A stretch of 64,000 bases of DNA from positions 39,982 to 103,981 of the forward strand of contig JAIXYT010000029.1 in the NCBI GenBank assembly GCA_027490095.1, written 5' to 3'. Both the position numbers and the translations under genes were made by a program. This document shows positions 17,163 through 26,420 of this stretch, piece by piece. Under the pieces are notes generated by a model. That model saw only the letters and a list, made by a program, of their open reading frames with translations. It was not told where the DNA came from and did no database searches. Every line of letters starts with the position of its first letter. Within the stretch, counting starts at the first letter, position 1. The stretch comes from Sphingomonadales bacterium (GTDB lineage: Bacteria; Pseudomonadota; Alphaproteobacteria; Sphingomonadales; Sphingomonadaceae).

Positions 17163-17192
17163 TTTGGCACCCCTTCTAGCCGCAATCGGCCG

Positions 17193-17474
17193 TCAGCGGA
17201 AATTCTCGGCGTAGCTCTGGAGGATCAGCCGCTTGGCCGGCGCCGGCAGCACCTCGACCACAAAGCCCTCGCGCGCCGCATAGGCCCGCGCCGCCTCAAG
17301 CGTCGGGAAGGTCAGCCGCACCTGCGTCTCGGTGTCGCCGCTCCCCACCCAGCCCATCAGCGGATCCGCCTGCCGCGCTTCGGCGGGCTCCGGATCCAGC
17401 ACCCAACTGTCCGCACGCGCCCTGCCCGATTGGGTGGCCCGCGTGCCCTGCTGATAGATTCGTGCCTTGCGCAT
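17193..17474 (-). CDS. NDUFS4-like complex I accessory protein (ETC_C1 family)
   Basis: 93 residues from the ATG at 17474, which has AGGAG upstream; a longer frame start at 17510 has none. ARIYQQGTRATQSGRA, WVLDPEPAE, PLMGWVGSGDTETQVRLTF and AAREGFVVEV follow the pattern of the alphaproteobacterial homologue of mitochondrial NDUFS4, an assembly or stability subunit of NADH:ubiquinone oxidoreductase. It stands alone, next to hrpB, away from any nuo operon. Confidence 0.85.
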   Translation of the reverse strand: MRKARIYQQGTRATQSGRARADSWVLDPEPAEARQADPLMGWVGSGDTETQVRLTFPTLEAARAYAAREGFVVEVLPAPAKRLILQSYAENFR

Positions 17475-17506
17475 GCCGCTGCTCCTAGGCCCGAGGCGAA
17501 CCGGAA

Positions 17507-20002
17507 TCAATCGACGGACCGGCGTCCGGCCCGCGCATCGGCCGCCTTGGTCCGCACCGTCGCGGCCGCCGAGGCCGGATCATCCGGCCAGGGGTGCTTC
17601 GGATAGCGCCCCTTCATCTCGCGCTGCACGTCGCGCCACGCCCCCTTCCAGAAGGCCGGCAGGTCGCGCGTCTTCGCAAGCGGCCGCCCGGCCGGCGACG
17701 TCAGGGCCAGCACAAGCGGCACGCGGCCGCCCGCCAGCATCGGGTGTGCGGCCAGCCCGAACACCGCCTGCACCCGCACCTCCACCTCCGGCCCGCCCTC
17801 GGCTGCATAGTCGATCGCATGGCTGGTCCCGGCAGGGCTCTGGAACCGCGCCGGCGCAAACCGCTCCAGCGCCTGCGCGGTCGGCCAGTCCAGCAGCTCG
17901 GCCAGCGCCCCCTCCAGCCGCACATCCGCCAGCCGCGACACGCCGGAAAGCCGCGGCGCAAGCCACTGCTCCGCCGCCGCTAGCAACCCCGCATCGCGCA
18001 CATCGGGCAGGCCCTCACACCTCTCGCGCGCCGCAAAGCGCAGCCGCGCCAGCATCGCCCGCTCGTCCCCCGGCCAGGGAAGGGCTTCCAGCCCCTCACT
18101 GCGCACTTCCGCCAGCAGTGCGGCCGCCACCACCTCGGGGCTCGCGGCCGCCCGCCGCCGCGACACCTCGATCGCCCCCAGCCGCTCCACCCGCACCAGC
18201 CCCAGCCGCCCGCTCGCCGGGTCCGGCGCCAGCCGCTCCTCAACCGTGGTCCGCCCGGAAAGCCAGGGCCCGAGCGCCTCTTCCGGGATCGCAGCCGCCA
18301 GCCGAACGCGCGACGACGCCCCCGCCCCACCCGCATCGGCCACCGCCAGCCACTCCGCCTTGGCCAGCGGGTCGCCGGCCTCCAGGCTCACCCCCCGCCC
18401 GTTCGCCATCAGATTATCGGCAGTCCCACCCGACGGCCCCGCCGCCTTGCCCCGCCGGGCCACCCGCTCAGGCCAGGCCTCCGCCAGCAGCAACCCAACC
18501 GGCAGTTCGGGCCCTGTCCCCGCCGCCTGCAACCGCCCGGCCTCCGCCGCCCAGCGCTCCGCCAGCCGCCGCGCCGCCTTCGCCCGCGGGCTGCCATCGC
18601 CGACAAAGCGCCGCAACCGCTCTTCCAGGTCCGTGGAAGGCCCACCCACCCCACGCTCCTCCAGCAACGCCGCAATCGCAGCGGCGTCTGCCGCCTGCCC
18701 GCGCTCCGCCCCCACCAGCAGCATGTGCGCCAGCCGCGGCGCCAGCCCGAAGCGCGCCAGCAGCCGGCCGTGCGCCGTCAGCCGACCGTCCCCATCCAGC
18801 GCGCCGATCGCGGCCAGATCCGCCCGCGCTGCCGCCACGGCAGCAACCGGCGGCGGGTCCAGCCAGCGAAGCTGTTCCGGCGTCGCCCCCCAGGCCGCCA
18901 ACCGCAGAAGCAGCGGTGCCAGATCGGCCTCCAGCATCTCCGGCGGGTCGAAGGGAATGAACCCCCGCGTCTCGCCCTCCTCCCACAGCCGCAGCGCCAC
19001 CCCCGGAGCCTGCCGCCCGGCGCGCCCGGCGCGCTGCGCGGCAGCCGCCTGGCTCACCCGCTCCGTCACCAGCCGAGTCAGCCCCGACGCCCGGTCGAAC
19101 CGCGGCCGCCGCGCCAACCCCGAATCCACCACCCAACGCACCCCGTCGATCGTCAGCGAGGTTTCGGCAATACTCGTCGCCAGCACCAGCTTTCGCCCCC
19201 CTGGCGCCAAGGCTTGCCGCTGCGCGGCAGGGTCCGCCGTCCCATGCAGCCGGTGCAGGCTCACGCCCGCCGGCAACACCACCCGCTCCGCCGTCCGCTC
19301 GATCTCGGCAACCCCGGGCAGAAAGGCCAGCACGCTCCCCTCGCCGGCCGCAAGCGCCTGCCCGATCGCGCCCGCCATCCGCTCCTCGATCCGCGCCTCG
19401 GCCCGCCCCCGCCCAAGATGCCGCAACTCCACCGGAAAGGCGCGGCCCGCCGACTCGATCACCGGCGCACCCCCCATCAGGGCCGCAAACCGCGCCCCGT
19501 CCAGAGTCGCAGACATGGCGACGATCCGCAGCTCCTCGCGCAACCCCTGCGCGTCCAGCGCCAGCGCCAGCCCCAGGTCGCCCTCTTGGGTACGCTCATG
19601 CACCTCGTCGAACAGCAGCGCGCCCACGCCCTCCAGCCCCGGATCGGCAATCAGCCGGTTCACGAACAGCCCCTCGGTGATGCACTCGATCCGGCTGCCC
19701 GGCTTGCGCTCCAGCCGGGTCGCATAGCCCACGCGCCCGCCCGGCTCTTCGCCCAGCAGGCCCGCGATCCGCTCGGCCGCCGCACGCGCCGCCAGCCGGC
19801 GCGGCAGCATCAGCAGGATTTTCTGCCCCTCCAGCCAGTCCGCCCCCAGCAGCGACGGCGCCACAAGCGTGGTCTTCCCCGCCCCAGGCGGGGCCACCAG
19901 AACCGCATTGGGCGCAGCGCTCAGCCTGTCGTGAAGCTCGGGGAGAACCTCCAGCACCGGCAAGCCGGTGGCGGACAGGTCAATAGGCGCGCTGGATCGC
20001 AA
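17507..20002 (-). CDS. hrpB: ATP-dependent helicase HrpB
   Basis: 831 residues of the DEAH/RHA superfamily 2 group, a little longer than well-known HrpB proteins. VAPPGAGKTT is motif I, LLFDEVHERTQEGDLG the DEVH motif II, AMSATLDG motif III, and VLATSIAETSLTIDGVRWVVDSG plus QRAGRAGRQAPG motifs V and VI. The C-terminal HrpB-specific region ends in KGRYPKHPWPDDP, typical of the family. RNA or DNA target is not established. The start is a TTG at 20002 that overlaps the preceding prenyltransferase by 23 bases; later GTG or TTG starts near 19965 are possible. Confidence 0.9.
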   Translation of the reverse strand: MRSSAPIDLSATGLPVLEVLPELHDRLSAAPNAVLVAPPGAGKTTLVAPSLLGADWLEGQKILLMLPRRLAARAAAERIAGLLGEEPGGRVGYATRLERKPGSRIECITEGLFVNRLIADPGLEGVGALLFDEVHERTQEGDLGLALALDAQGLREELRIVAMSATLDGARFAALMGGAPVIESAGRAFPVELRHLGRGRAEARIEERMAGAIGQALAAGEGSVLAFLPGVAEIERTAERVVLPAGVSLHRLHGTADPAAQRQALAPGGRKLVLATSIAETSLTIDGVRWVVDSGLARRPRFDRASGLTRLVTERVSQAAAAQRAGRAGRQAPGVALRLWEEGETRGFIPFDPPEMLEADLAPLLLRLAAWGATPEQLRWLDPPPVAAVAAARADLAAIGALDGDGRLTAHGRLLARFGLAPRLAHMLLVGAERGQAADAAAIAALLEERGVGGPSTDLEERLRRFVGDGSPRAKAARRLAERWAAEAGRLQAAGTGPELPVGLLLAEAWPERVARRGKAAGPSGGTADNLMANGRGVSLEAGDPLAKAEWLAVADAGGAGASSRVRLAAAIPEEALGPWLSGRTTVEERLAPDPASGRLGLVRVERLGAIEVSRRRAAASPEVVAAALLAEVRSEGLEALPWPGDERAMLARLRFAARERCEGLPDVRDAGLLAAAEQWLAPRLSGVSRLADVRLEGALAELLDWPTAQALERFAPARFQSPAGTSHAIDYAAEGGPEVEVRVQAVFGLAAHPMLAGGRVPLVLALTSPAGRPLAKTRDLPAFWKGAWRDVQREMKGRYPKHPWPDDPASAAATVRTKAADARAGRRSVD

Positions 20003-20990
20003 ACTCGACAGTCTCGATCAGCGCCGATCGTGCCGCCGTCTGCGGCAGCCGAGCCAGCGCGTCGATCGCCCGGCTCCCATACAGCCGCGCGCGCGCCATG
20101 GTGTCGGCAATCGCGCCGGTGTCGTGCAGCCGCGCTATGCCTTCCGCAAGCTCGTCGGCGCCATTGGCCCGGCCGGTCATTGCGCGCTGCCAGAATTTCC
20201 GCGCCGCCTCGTCGCCGCGCGCATAGGCCAGGATCACCGGCAACGTCACCTTGCCGTCGCGGAAGTCGTCGCCGATGTCCTTCCCCATCGTCTCCGCGTC
20301 CGACACATAGTCGATCGCATCGTCGACCAGCTGGAAGGCGATCCCCAGGTTCCGCCCATAGGCCTCCAGCGAGGCCTCGGTCGCCTCGTCGCGCTCGGCC
20401 ACCACCGCCGCGATCTGGCAGGCCGCCGAAAACAGCGCCGCCGTCTTCGCGCTGATGATCTTCAGATAGCTGTCCTCGCCCGTCTCCACCACGCGCTGCG
20501 CCGTCAGCTGGTGCACTTCGCCCTCGGCGATCACGGCCGAGGCATGGCTCAGCACCTTCAGAACCTTCAGGGACCCGTCCTCGACCATCAGCTCGAAGGC
20601 GCGGCTGAACAGGAAGTCCCCCACCAGCACGCTCGCCTCATTGCCCCAGATGGTGTTCGCGGTCGCGCGGCCCCGCCTGAGGTCCGATCCGTCGACCACA
20701 TCGTCGTGCAGCAGGGTCGCGGTGTGGATGAACTCCACGGCGGCCGCCAGCTTGTGGTGCCGGTCGCCATGATATTCCAGCGCGGCCGCGCACCCAAGGG
20801 TCAGCATGGGCCGCAGCCGCTTGCCGCCGCCCGCGATCAGATGCCCCGCCAGCTCGGGAATCAGCGCCACCTCGCTCTGCATCCGGTCCAGGATCACGCG
20901 GTTGACGGCGTTCAGCCCGGGTGCCACCAGCGCCATCAGGGGTTTCAGGCTGGGCTTCTCGGCGCGGAGGGTGTGAACTGTGGCGGTCAT
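19980..20990 (-). CDS. ispB: polyprenyl diphosphate synthase (ubiquinone side chain)
   Basis: 336 residues, all-alpha trans-prenyltransferase. GGGKRLRPML binds isopentenyl diphosphate, LLHDDVVDGSD is the first aspartate-rich motif and FQLVDDAIDYVSD the second. The residues ahead of the first motif lack bulky aromatic chain stoppers, consistent with a long-chain product. Probable role: octa- to decaprenyl diphosphate for ubiquinone, matching the respiratory genes in the window. GGAAGGGAC precedes the ATG. Confidence 0.9.
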   Translation of the reverse strand: MTATVHTLRAEKPSLKPLMALVAPGLNAVNRVILDRMQSEVALIPELAGHLIAGGGKRLRPMLTLGCAAALEYHGDRHHKLAAAVEFIHTATLLHDDVVDGSDLRRGRATANTIWGNEASVLVGDFLFSRAFELMVEDGSLKVLKVLSHASAVIAEGEVHQLTAQRVVETGEDSYLKIISAKTAALFSAACQIAAVVAERDEATEASLEAYGRNLGIAFQLVDDAIDYVSDAETMGKDIGDDFRDGKVTLPVILAYARGDEAARKFWQRAMTGRANGADELAEGIARLHDTGAIADTMARARLYGSRAIDALARLPQTAARSALIETVEFAIQRAY

Positions 20991-21036
20991 GTCCCTTCCG
21001 CGCTAGGCTGTCGCGCTTCCCAAGGAAAGGGGCTTC

Positions 21037-21336
21037 ATGTCGCGGGACATCTCGGCGAAGGGCAAACTTGCGGAATATCGCAGGTCGATCGACAACATCG
21101 ACGCAGCGCTGGTGATGATGCTGGCCGAACGCTTCAAGATCACCCAGAAGGTCGGCGCCTTCAAGGCCGAACAGGGCCTGCCCCCGGCCGATCCGGGCCG
21201 CGAGGACGAACAGATCACCCGCCTCCGCCGCCTCGCAGCCGAGGCAGACCTCGACCCCGAATTCTCGGAAAAGTTCCTGCGCTTCATTATCGACGAGGTC
21301 ATCCGGCATCACCGCAGGGCCGGAAGCGAGAGCTAA
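21037..21336 (+). CDS. chorismate mutase (AroQ class)
   Basis: 99 residues, all-helical. LAEYRRSIDNIDAALVMMLAERFKIT begins with the arginine and the IDxID helix of AroQ mutases, followed by VGAFKAEQGLPPADPGRE with the conserved Lys and Arg/Glu, and a final helix FLRFIIDEVIRHH. It converts chorismate to prephenate for Phe and Tyr synthesis. Monofunctional; no prephenate dehydratase or dehydrogenase domain is attached. Confidence 0.88.
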   Translation: MSRDISAKGKLAEYRRSIDNIDAALVMMLAERFKITQKVGAFKAEQGLPPADPGREDEQITRLRRLAAEADLDPEFSEKFLRFIIDEVIRHHRRAGSES

Positions 21337-21345
21337 GAGCCAAGA

Positions 21346-21416
21346 CGGGCCGCAAGGGCCCGCAAGCGCGACCGCGCGCCGCGGCAAGTGCCGCGCCCCC
21401 GCGGAGGGCTTCGCCC
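21346..21416. repeat. hairpin-rich convergent intergenic element, copy C
   Basis: Three hairpins occupy the gap between converging genes: CGGGCC/GGCCCG (21346-21362), GCGGC-AAGT-GCCGC (21381-21394) and GGGC-TTC-GCCC (21406-21416). The last, within GCGGAGGGCTTC, resembles a segment of the element at 3636-3852. Probably a bidirectional terminator; no T tract is present. Confidence 0.55.
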
Positions 21417-21423
21417 GTGAGCG

Positions 21424-23010
21424 CTAAAGCAACCATTCAAACGGCAGCAGCGCCAGCAGCCCCACCAGCGCCCGCTGGTGCCAGCGCGTGCCAGGCTCCT
21501 TCAGGTGCACCCTCTCCCCGGCCTCCGTCCGCTCCACCCACTGCAGCCTGCCATTCGAATCCAGCCGCACCCGATAGGCCCGCGCGGCCACCCCGCCCTC
21601 CATCGCGTCATGCAGCCCCTGCGCCATCGCCGGGCTTTCCACCAGGAACCCCAGCTCGGTGTTCAGCGCAACCGACCGCGGGTCGAAGTTGAAGCTCCCC
21701 ACGAACAGCCGCTTGCCGTCCACCGCAAAGGTCTTCGCATGCAGCGACGAACCACTCGCCACCACCACCGGCCGGCCCCCGCCCGAAGGCCCGCTGCCGA
21801 TCCCCAGCCGCAGCCGGCTCCGCCCGCCCGGCGCCGCCTTCAGCTCCCACAACCGCACCCCCGCCTCCAGCAGCGTCGCCCGGTGCCGCGCATAGCCCGC
21901 ATGCACCGCCGCCACGTCGGTCGCCTCCAGCGCGTTCGTCATCACGTCCACGCCCAGGCCCTGCGCCGCCAGCCCCGCCAGCGCCGCGCAACCCTCGTTG
22001 CCCGGCACGAAATAGGCCGACACCAGCGACAACCGCGCATCCGGCACCCCCACCCGCGCCGCCAGCCGTGATGCCAGCAGGTCCCGCTCGGCAACCGCCC
22101 CCTCGCCCTTCGCCGGATCGTCCGAAAACATCGTCACCCCGGTCCATTCGAACGGCAGATGCGCGCCCTCGGCCGCCTTCGCGGCAACGCTCGCCACAAT
22201 CGCCTCGCCATAATCCCGCGCCACCGCCGCCCCGGCTGCCGCCCCAAGCTCGGCCCGCAGCGCCTCCAGCGACGCGCGCCGTGTCACGATCGCCCCCAGC
22301 GGATAGCTCGAAGGCGCCTCCCAATAGCGGTCGAAATCCGCCGACAGCGCCGCCACCACCGGCCCTGCGCCCAGCAGGTCCAGGTCCTCGAACTGGCTGT
22401 CCACGCTCGCGCCGAAATATTCGTCGCCCACGTTCCGGCCGCCGATCACCGCAGCGCTCCCGTCGGCGATGAAGGCCTTGTTGTGCATCCGCCGATTGAG
22501 CCGCCGGAAGTCCATGATGTAGCCCAGCGCCTTCACGCGGCGGATCACGAAGGGGTTGAACAGCCGGACCTCGATTGCGGGATGCGTCTCCAGCGCGGCC
22601 AGCTCGCAGTCCAGCCCCGCCGTCCCATTGTCGTCCAGCAGCAGCCGCACCCGAACGCCACGGTCGGCTGCAGCCAGGATCTCCCCCAGCAGCAGCCGGC
22701 CGGAAACATCGCCGTGCCAGATGTAATATTGCAGGTCGAGGCTGCGTGTCGCCGCCCGGGCCAGTGCAGCGCGCGCGGCAAAGGCCTCCCGCCCATCCGG
22801 CAGCAGCAGCACGCCGCTCTTCCCCGGATGTGCGGCAGCGGCCGCCCCCAGCACGGTCCCCAGCCGGGTGCCGGCACCATCGAGCGCGCGCGAGTCCGGC
22901 CGCACCGGAAGCGGCGGCAGCGGGAACAGCAGGCGCAGCAGCAGGCCGGCCGCCAGCAGCCCACCCACCAGCGCGGCGATGGCAATCAGGATCGGCTGCA
23001 ACAGGTCCAT
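21424..23010 (-). CDS. phospholipase D / cardiolipin synthase-like protein
   Basis: 528 residues with an N-terminal hydrophobic anchor (ILIAIAALVGGLLAAGLLLRLLF). Two HKD motifs are visible: HNKAFIADGSAAVIGGRN near residue 195 and HAKTFAVDGKRLFVGSFNF near residue 420, the paired catalytic halves of the PLD fold. A hydrophobic tail (ALVGLLALLPFEWLL) ends the protein. It may make cardiolipin or cleave phosphodiesters. A GTG two codons upstream (23016) is an alternative start. Confidence 0.85.
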   Translation of the reverse strand: MDLLQPILIAIAALVGGLLAAGLLLRLLFPLPPLPVRPDSRALDGAGTRLGTVLGAAAAAHPGKSGVLLLPDGREAFAARAALARAATRSLDLQYYIWHGDVSGRLLLGEILAAADRGVRVRLLLDDNGTAGLDCELAALETHPAIEVRLFNPFVIRRVKALGYIMDFRRLNRRMHNKAFIADGSAAVIGGRNVGDEYFGASVDSQFEDLDLLGAGPVVAALSADFDRYWEAPSSYPLGAIVTRRASLEALRAELGAAAGAAVARDYGEAIVASVAAKAAEGAHLPFEWTGVTMFSDDPAKGEGAVAERDLLASRLAARVGVPDARLSLVSAYFVPGNEGCAALAGLAAQGLGVDVMTNALEATDVAAVHAGYARHRATLLEAGVRLWELKAAPGGRSRLRLGIGSGPSGGGRPVVVASGSSLHAKTFAVDGKRLFVGSFNFDPRSVALNTELGFLVESPAMAQGLHDAMEGGVAARAYRVRLDSNGRLQWVERTEAGERVHLKEPGTRWHQRALVGLLALLPFEWLL

Positions 23011-23087
23011 GGCCACGATTGACGGCAGCGGCCGCCCGCTGTCAACGCGCAGGGGCCCTTCACCCGTCCGGCAGCGCCGGCTTCACC

Positions 23088-23792
23088 TCAGTGGCGCGGC
23101 AGCGCCAACCGGACCCAGGTCGGCAGATGGTCCGACGCACGCGCCGCAAGCGGGCTGCGGTGCACACCCGAATCCACCACCGACAGATCATCCGACAGGA
23201 AGATGCGGTCCAGCGCAGCCAGCGGCCCCGAGGCCGGAAAACTGTGCCCGGTCGGCACCAGATGATGGTCTTCGGCAAAGTCCGCAATGCAGCCGGCCGC
23301 CGCCCGCCACTCGTTCATGTCCCCCATCAGCAGGGTCGGCATCGTATCGCGGGCCCGGATCGCATCCAGGATGGTGCGCGCCTGGCGCCGCCGCATCAGC
23401 CCGGAAAGGTCCAGATGCATGCCCACCACCCGGATGGCCGACCCATCGACGTCGAACTCTGCAAGAACGGCGCCGCGCGGCTCCAGCGCCGGAATCTCGA
23501 TGCGGGCATGACCGATCAGCTCGGCGCGCGGCCCGGCAAGGATCGCATTGCCGTGCCAGCCGATCGAGGCCGGCCGAACCCCCAGCGGAACGGCCTGGAG
23601 GCCGTGCGCCTTCAACAGGTCACGGGGCAGTGCCGTCGCCCGCTCGCCCAGCCGCCGGTCGGCTTCCTGCAGCACCACGATGTCGGGGCCGATCTCGGCC
23701 AGCACATCCAGGATGCGCTCGGGGCGGCGGCGGTAATCCCCGCCCACCGCCTTGCGGATATTGTAGCTGCAGGCAAGCAAGGGGACGGCCAT
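23088..23792 (-). CDS. endonuclease/exonuclease/phosphatase family protein
   Basis: 234 residues of the EEP fold. CSYNIRKAVGG gives the N-terminal Asn, VLQEADRR the metal-binding Glu, MHLDLSG and LMGDMNEWRA the Asp-Asn pair, and ARASDHLPTW the final Asp-His. Such proteins hydrolyse phosphodiesters in nucleic acids or phospholipids; the neighbouring PLD-like gene, 77 bases downstream on the same strand, hints at a lipid setting but this is inference. The ATG at 23792 has AGGGGA nine bases upstream. Confidence 0.85.
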   Translation of the reverse strand: MAVPLLACSYNIRKAVGGDYRRRPERILDVLAEIGPDIVVLQEADRRLGERATALPRDLLKAHGLQAVPLGVRPASIGWHGNAILAGPRAELIGHARIEIPALEPRGAVLAEFDVDGSAIRVVGMHLDLSGLMRRRQARTILDAIRARDTMPTLLMGDMNEWRAAAGCIADFAEDHHLVPTGHSFPASGPLAALDRIFLSDDLSVVDSGVHRSPLAARASDHLPTWVRLALPRH

Positions 23793-23809
23793 GGCCGATC
23801 CCCTGCTCT

Positions 23810-24415
23810 TCAGCGCCGGTCGAGCCCGGCGATCGCCGCGTCGGTCAGCCCGGCCAGCTCCTTGGACCGCGCGGCCAGCAGCGCCTCGGCGGCCTTCACC
23901 GTGATGTCGGCAGCGCGCGCCCGGAGCTCGGCCTCGGCGCCGCGGGCTTCGGCCGCGATCCGGTCCTCGGCCAGCTTGGTGCGGCGCGCGATGGCTTCCT
24001 CGGCATCCAGCCCGGCCTGCTCGACGATGCGCCTGGCCTCGACTTCGGCATTGGCAAGCATCGCCTTGGCGGCGGATTCGGCCTCGGCCGCGTCCGCTGC
24101 CGCCTTCGCCTTCATGGCTTCCGCCTCGGCCTTCAGCTGCGCGGCCTCCGCCAGGTCCGCCTTCACCTTCTCGGCCTGGGCGTCCAGCGAGGTGCCGATC
24201 ATCCGGAAGGCACCCAGCTTCCACAGCAGCAGCACGAAGCACAAGAAGGCAGCGCCCACCCAGGCATAGCTGTCGAGGCCCAGGAAGGTCGGGTGGTCGG
24301 CCGCATGCCCTGCCTCGGTCCCGGCATGGGTTTCGCCGCCGGCAGCCGAATGGCTTGCGCCGGCTGCGGCCGCCGCTTCGTCGGCAATCGCCGCTGCAGG
24401 ATTTTGCTCGGCCAT
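23810..24415 (-). CDS. atpF: ATP synthase Fo subunit b
   Basis: 201 residues from the ATG at 24415, one base after the b' stop. An Ala-rich N-terminal extension of about 45 residues precedes one membrane helix (YAWVGAAFLCFVLLLWKLGAF), then a long charged coiled coil rich in Ala, Glu and Lys to the end. It forms the peripheral stalk with b'. Last gene of the atpI-B-E-F'-F cluster; the F1 genes are not in this window, as is usual in alphaproteobacteria. Confidence 0.88.
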   Translation of the reverse strand: MAEQNPAAAIADEAAAAAGASHSAAGGETHAGTEAGHAADHPTFLGLDSYAWVGAAFLCFVLLLWKLGAFRMIGTSLDAQAEKVKADLAEAAQLKAEAEAMKAKAAADAAEAESAAKAMLANAEVEARRIVEQAGLDAEEAIARRTKLAEDRIAAEARGAEAELRARAADITVKAAEALLAARSKELAGLTDAAIAGLDRR

Positions 24416-24416
24416 C

Positions 24417-24896
24417 TCAGGCAGCAACCTTCTTCACCGCCTTGGCGGCTTCATCGTTCGACACGTCCAGGCCCGCCACGCGCTTCACCAGGTCGACCGT
24501 GGCGTCAGACGCCACCTTGTCGAGTTCGGCGACCGCTGCGGCGCGCTGGGCCGAAAGGCTCTGCGCGGCCGCTTCGGCCTTCGCCTTCAGGCTCGAATCC
24601 ACCTCGGCCAGCTTCGCCGCGGTTGCAGCATTCGCCGCGTCCCGCGCCTTGCCGGTCACAGCAAGTGCCCGGCCGCGGGCATCGGCAATCGCAGAAGACC
24701 CGCCGCTGGTCGCCGCTTCGGCAGCCACGCGCGCGGCTTCCGCCTCGCGCAGGTCGGCCGCGATCCGCTCGCGCCGGTTCTCCACCACCGTCTGCACCCG
24801 GGGCAACAGGCCCCGCACGATCAGGTAGAGGATGCCGAAGACAAGCGTCAGCCACAGAACCTGCGGCAGCGCCTGGGTGAAGTCGAACTGGGGCAT
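24417..24896 (-). CDS. atpF2: ATP synthase Fo subunit b'
   Basis: 159 residues. MPQFDFTQALPQVLWLTLVFGILYLIV is the typical b' opening with a membrane helix; the rest is coiled-coil stalk. The b/b' pair replaces the b2 homodimer in photosynthetic and alphaproteobacterial enzymes. It lies 29 bases after atpE and one base before atpF, so all are co-transcribed. Confidence 0.9.
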   Translation of the reverse strand: MPQFDFTQALPQVLWLTLVFGILYLIVRGLLPRVQTVVENRRERIAADLREAEAARVAAEAATSGGSSAIADARGRALAVTGKARDAANAATAAKLAEVDSSLKAKAEAAAQSLSAQRAAAVAELDKVASDATVDLVKRVAGLDVSNDEAAKAVKKVAA

Positions 24897-24925
24897 CGAT
24901 TGCCTCCGCTAGCGCCTGATCAGGA

Positions 24926-25153
24926 TCAGACCGCGAACAGCAGCAGCAGCGCCACGAGGAAGGCGAAGATGCCAAGCGCTTCGGTCACGGCGAAGCCGAA
25001 GATCAGGTTCGGGCGCTGGCTGTCGGCAGCAGCCGGGTTGCGAAGCGCACCCGACAGGAAGAAGGCGAACAGGGTGCCCACGCCGATCGCGGCGAGACCC
25101 ATGCCGATGGCGGCGATGCCGGCCCCGAGCAGCTTTGCGGCTTCTGCGTCCAT
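24926..25153 (-). CDS. atpE: ATP synthase Fo subunit c
   Basis: 75 residues, hairpin of two membrane helices forming the c-ring. The polar loop reads LRNPA and the proton-carrying carboxylate is Glu58 in [10 protein letters not shown], as usual for H+-driven enzymes. The glycine-rich first helix ([17 protein letters not shown]) packs the ring. Operon position between atpB and atpF' is canonical. Confidence 0.95.
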   Translation of the reverse strand: MDAEAAKLLGAGIAAIGMGLAAIGVGTLFAFFLSGALRNPAAADSQRPNLIFGFAVTEALGIFAFLVALLLLFAV

Positions 25154-25176
25154 TGTAATACGTCCTTTTCTGAAGA

Positions 25177-25923
25177 TCAGTGATGCAGGTTGATGGAATC
25201 GTTGAGGTAGATGCAGGTCAGCAGGGCAAACACATAGGCCTGTACAACCGCCACGATCAGCTCAAGTGCGTAGAAGGCGACCGTCATCATGAACGGCAGC
25301 GGCGCGATCGCGGCCAGGATGCCGCCGGCAGCCCCCAGCGAGATCACGAAGCCCGCGAACACCTTCAGCAGGATGTGGCCCGCCGTCATGTTGGCGAACA
25401 GACGGATGGAAAGCGTCAGCGGCCGCGACAGGAACGAGATCAGCTCGATGGGCACGATCAGCAGCAGCAGAACGGCGGGCGTGTTCGCAGGCACGAACAG
25501 CGAAAAGAAGTGGAACCCGTGCTTCGCGATCCCCACGGCCACGCAGATCAGGAAGATCAGCGCTGCAAAGGCGAAGGTGACGGCGATGTGGCTCGTCACC
25601 GTGAAGCTCCACGGGAACAGCCCGATGATGTTCGCGAACAGGATGAAGATGAACAGCGAGAAGATGAAGGGCACGAAGGCCCGGCCCTTGAGGCCGATGT
25701 TCTGGTCCACCATGTCGGTGATGAACCCGGTCATCCCCTCCAGCGCCGCCTGCCAGCGGTTCGGCACCAGCCCCGCATTGCGCGTGCCCAGCCAGAAGAA
25801 GCCCAGGATCAGCCCCAGCGCGACCAGCATGAACAGCGAGGCGTTGGTGAACGCGGCATCCAGCCCACCAAGCGGAAGCTCGGCAATGCGCTTGATCTGA
25901 AACTGTTCGAGCGGATTTGCCAC
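25177..25923 (-). CDS. atpB: ATP synthase Fo subunit a
   Basis: 248 residues from a GTG at 25923, four bases after the atpI stop; an extended frame start at 25995 only overlaps atpI. Starts [13 protein letters not shown], the normal alphaproteobacterial opening. [13 protein letters not shown] carries the essential stator arginine, and the last helix [22 protein letters not shown] has the conserved Gln. It forms the proton half-channels against the c-ring. Confidence 0.93.
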   Translation of the reverse strand: MANPLEQFQIKRIAELPLGGLDAAFTNASLFMLVALGLILGFFWLGTRNAGLVPNRWQAALEGMTGFITDMVDQNIGLKGRAFVPFIFSLFIFILFANIIGLFPWSFTVTSHIAVTFAFAALIFLICVAVGIAKHGFHFFSLFVPANTPAVLLLLIVPIELISFLSRPLTLSIRLFANMTAGHILLKVFAGFVISLGAAGGILAAIAPLPFMMTVAFYALELIVAVVQAYVFALLTCIYLNDSINLHH

Positions 25924-25927
25924 GTGG

Positions 25928-26266
25928 CTACTCGCGTCCCTTATCCAGGTCTTCAATCTCGGCAGCCCGGGCTCGAGCTGCCGCCGCCTCGGCATTCACC
26001 GCCTTTATCAGGTTCCAGAAACCCGCCGCGATCCCCAACAGGAGGAACAGCAGGAACATCCAGGGCCCGGTCTGCAGCCAGCGATCGAGCATCCAGCCGA
26101 TCCCTGCGCCGACGATGGTGGTGGCTGCGATCTCGAAGGCATGGCGGGTGCCCTGGGCAAGTGCCGACACGACGACCGCACGCGGCTCGGGCGCATGCCT
26201 TGCCTTGGCTGCTTCCAACCGCGCCCCGAACGTGTCGGGGTCGGACTTGTCGGCAGGATCGGGCAA
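25928..26266 (-). CDS. atpI: AtpI/AtpZ-family ATP synthase assembly protein
   Basis: 112 residues: a charged N-terminus then two membrane helices (AFEIAATTIVGAGIGWMLDRWL and WMFLLFLLLGIAAGFWNLIKAV). The GAGIGWMLDR and GFWNL segments are typical. It assists c-ring assembly and possibly ion handling in homologues. First gene of the Fo operon. Confidence 0.88.
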   Translation of the reverse strand: MPDPADKSDPDTFGARLEAAKARHAPEPRAVVVSALAQGTRHAFEIAATTIVGAGIGWMLDRWLQTGPWMFLLFLLLGIAAGFWNLIKAVNAEAAAARARAAEIEDLDKGRE

Positions 26267-26420
26267 GAGCCAGGCCCTTCGCTAGAACAGGTCGGCCATC
26301 GGCGGCAAAGCGCCTAGGGCTCCGCCGACCTCAAGAGCCGCCGAAGCGCGGGTTCGTTAGAGGGGCCTCGCCCTCACGTCAAGCATTGCAACCCATGGGG
26401 TTGCCGCAGTGCAGCGCGCA

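Noticed and set aside
16880..17179. A 99-codon plus-strand frame over the tRNA and its repeats
   Set aside because: It translates the antisense of tRNA-Arg and the repeat units (GAPGRTRTCD-type peptide), a well-known false gene.
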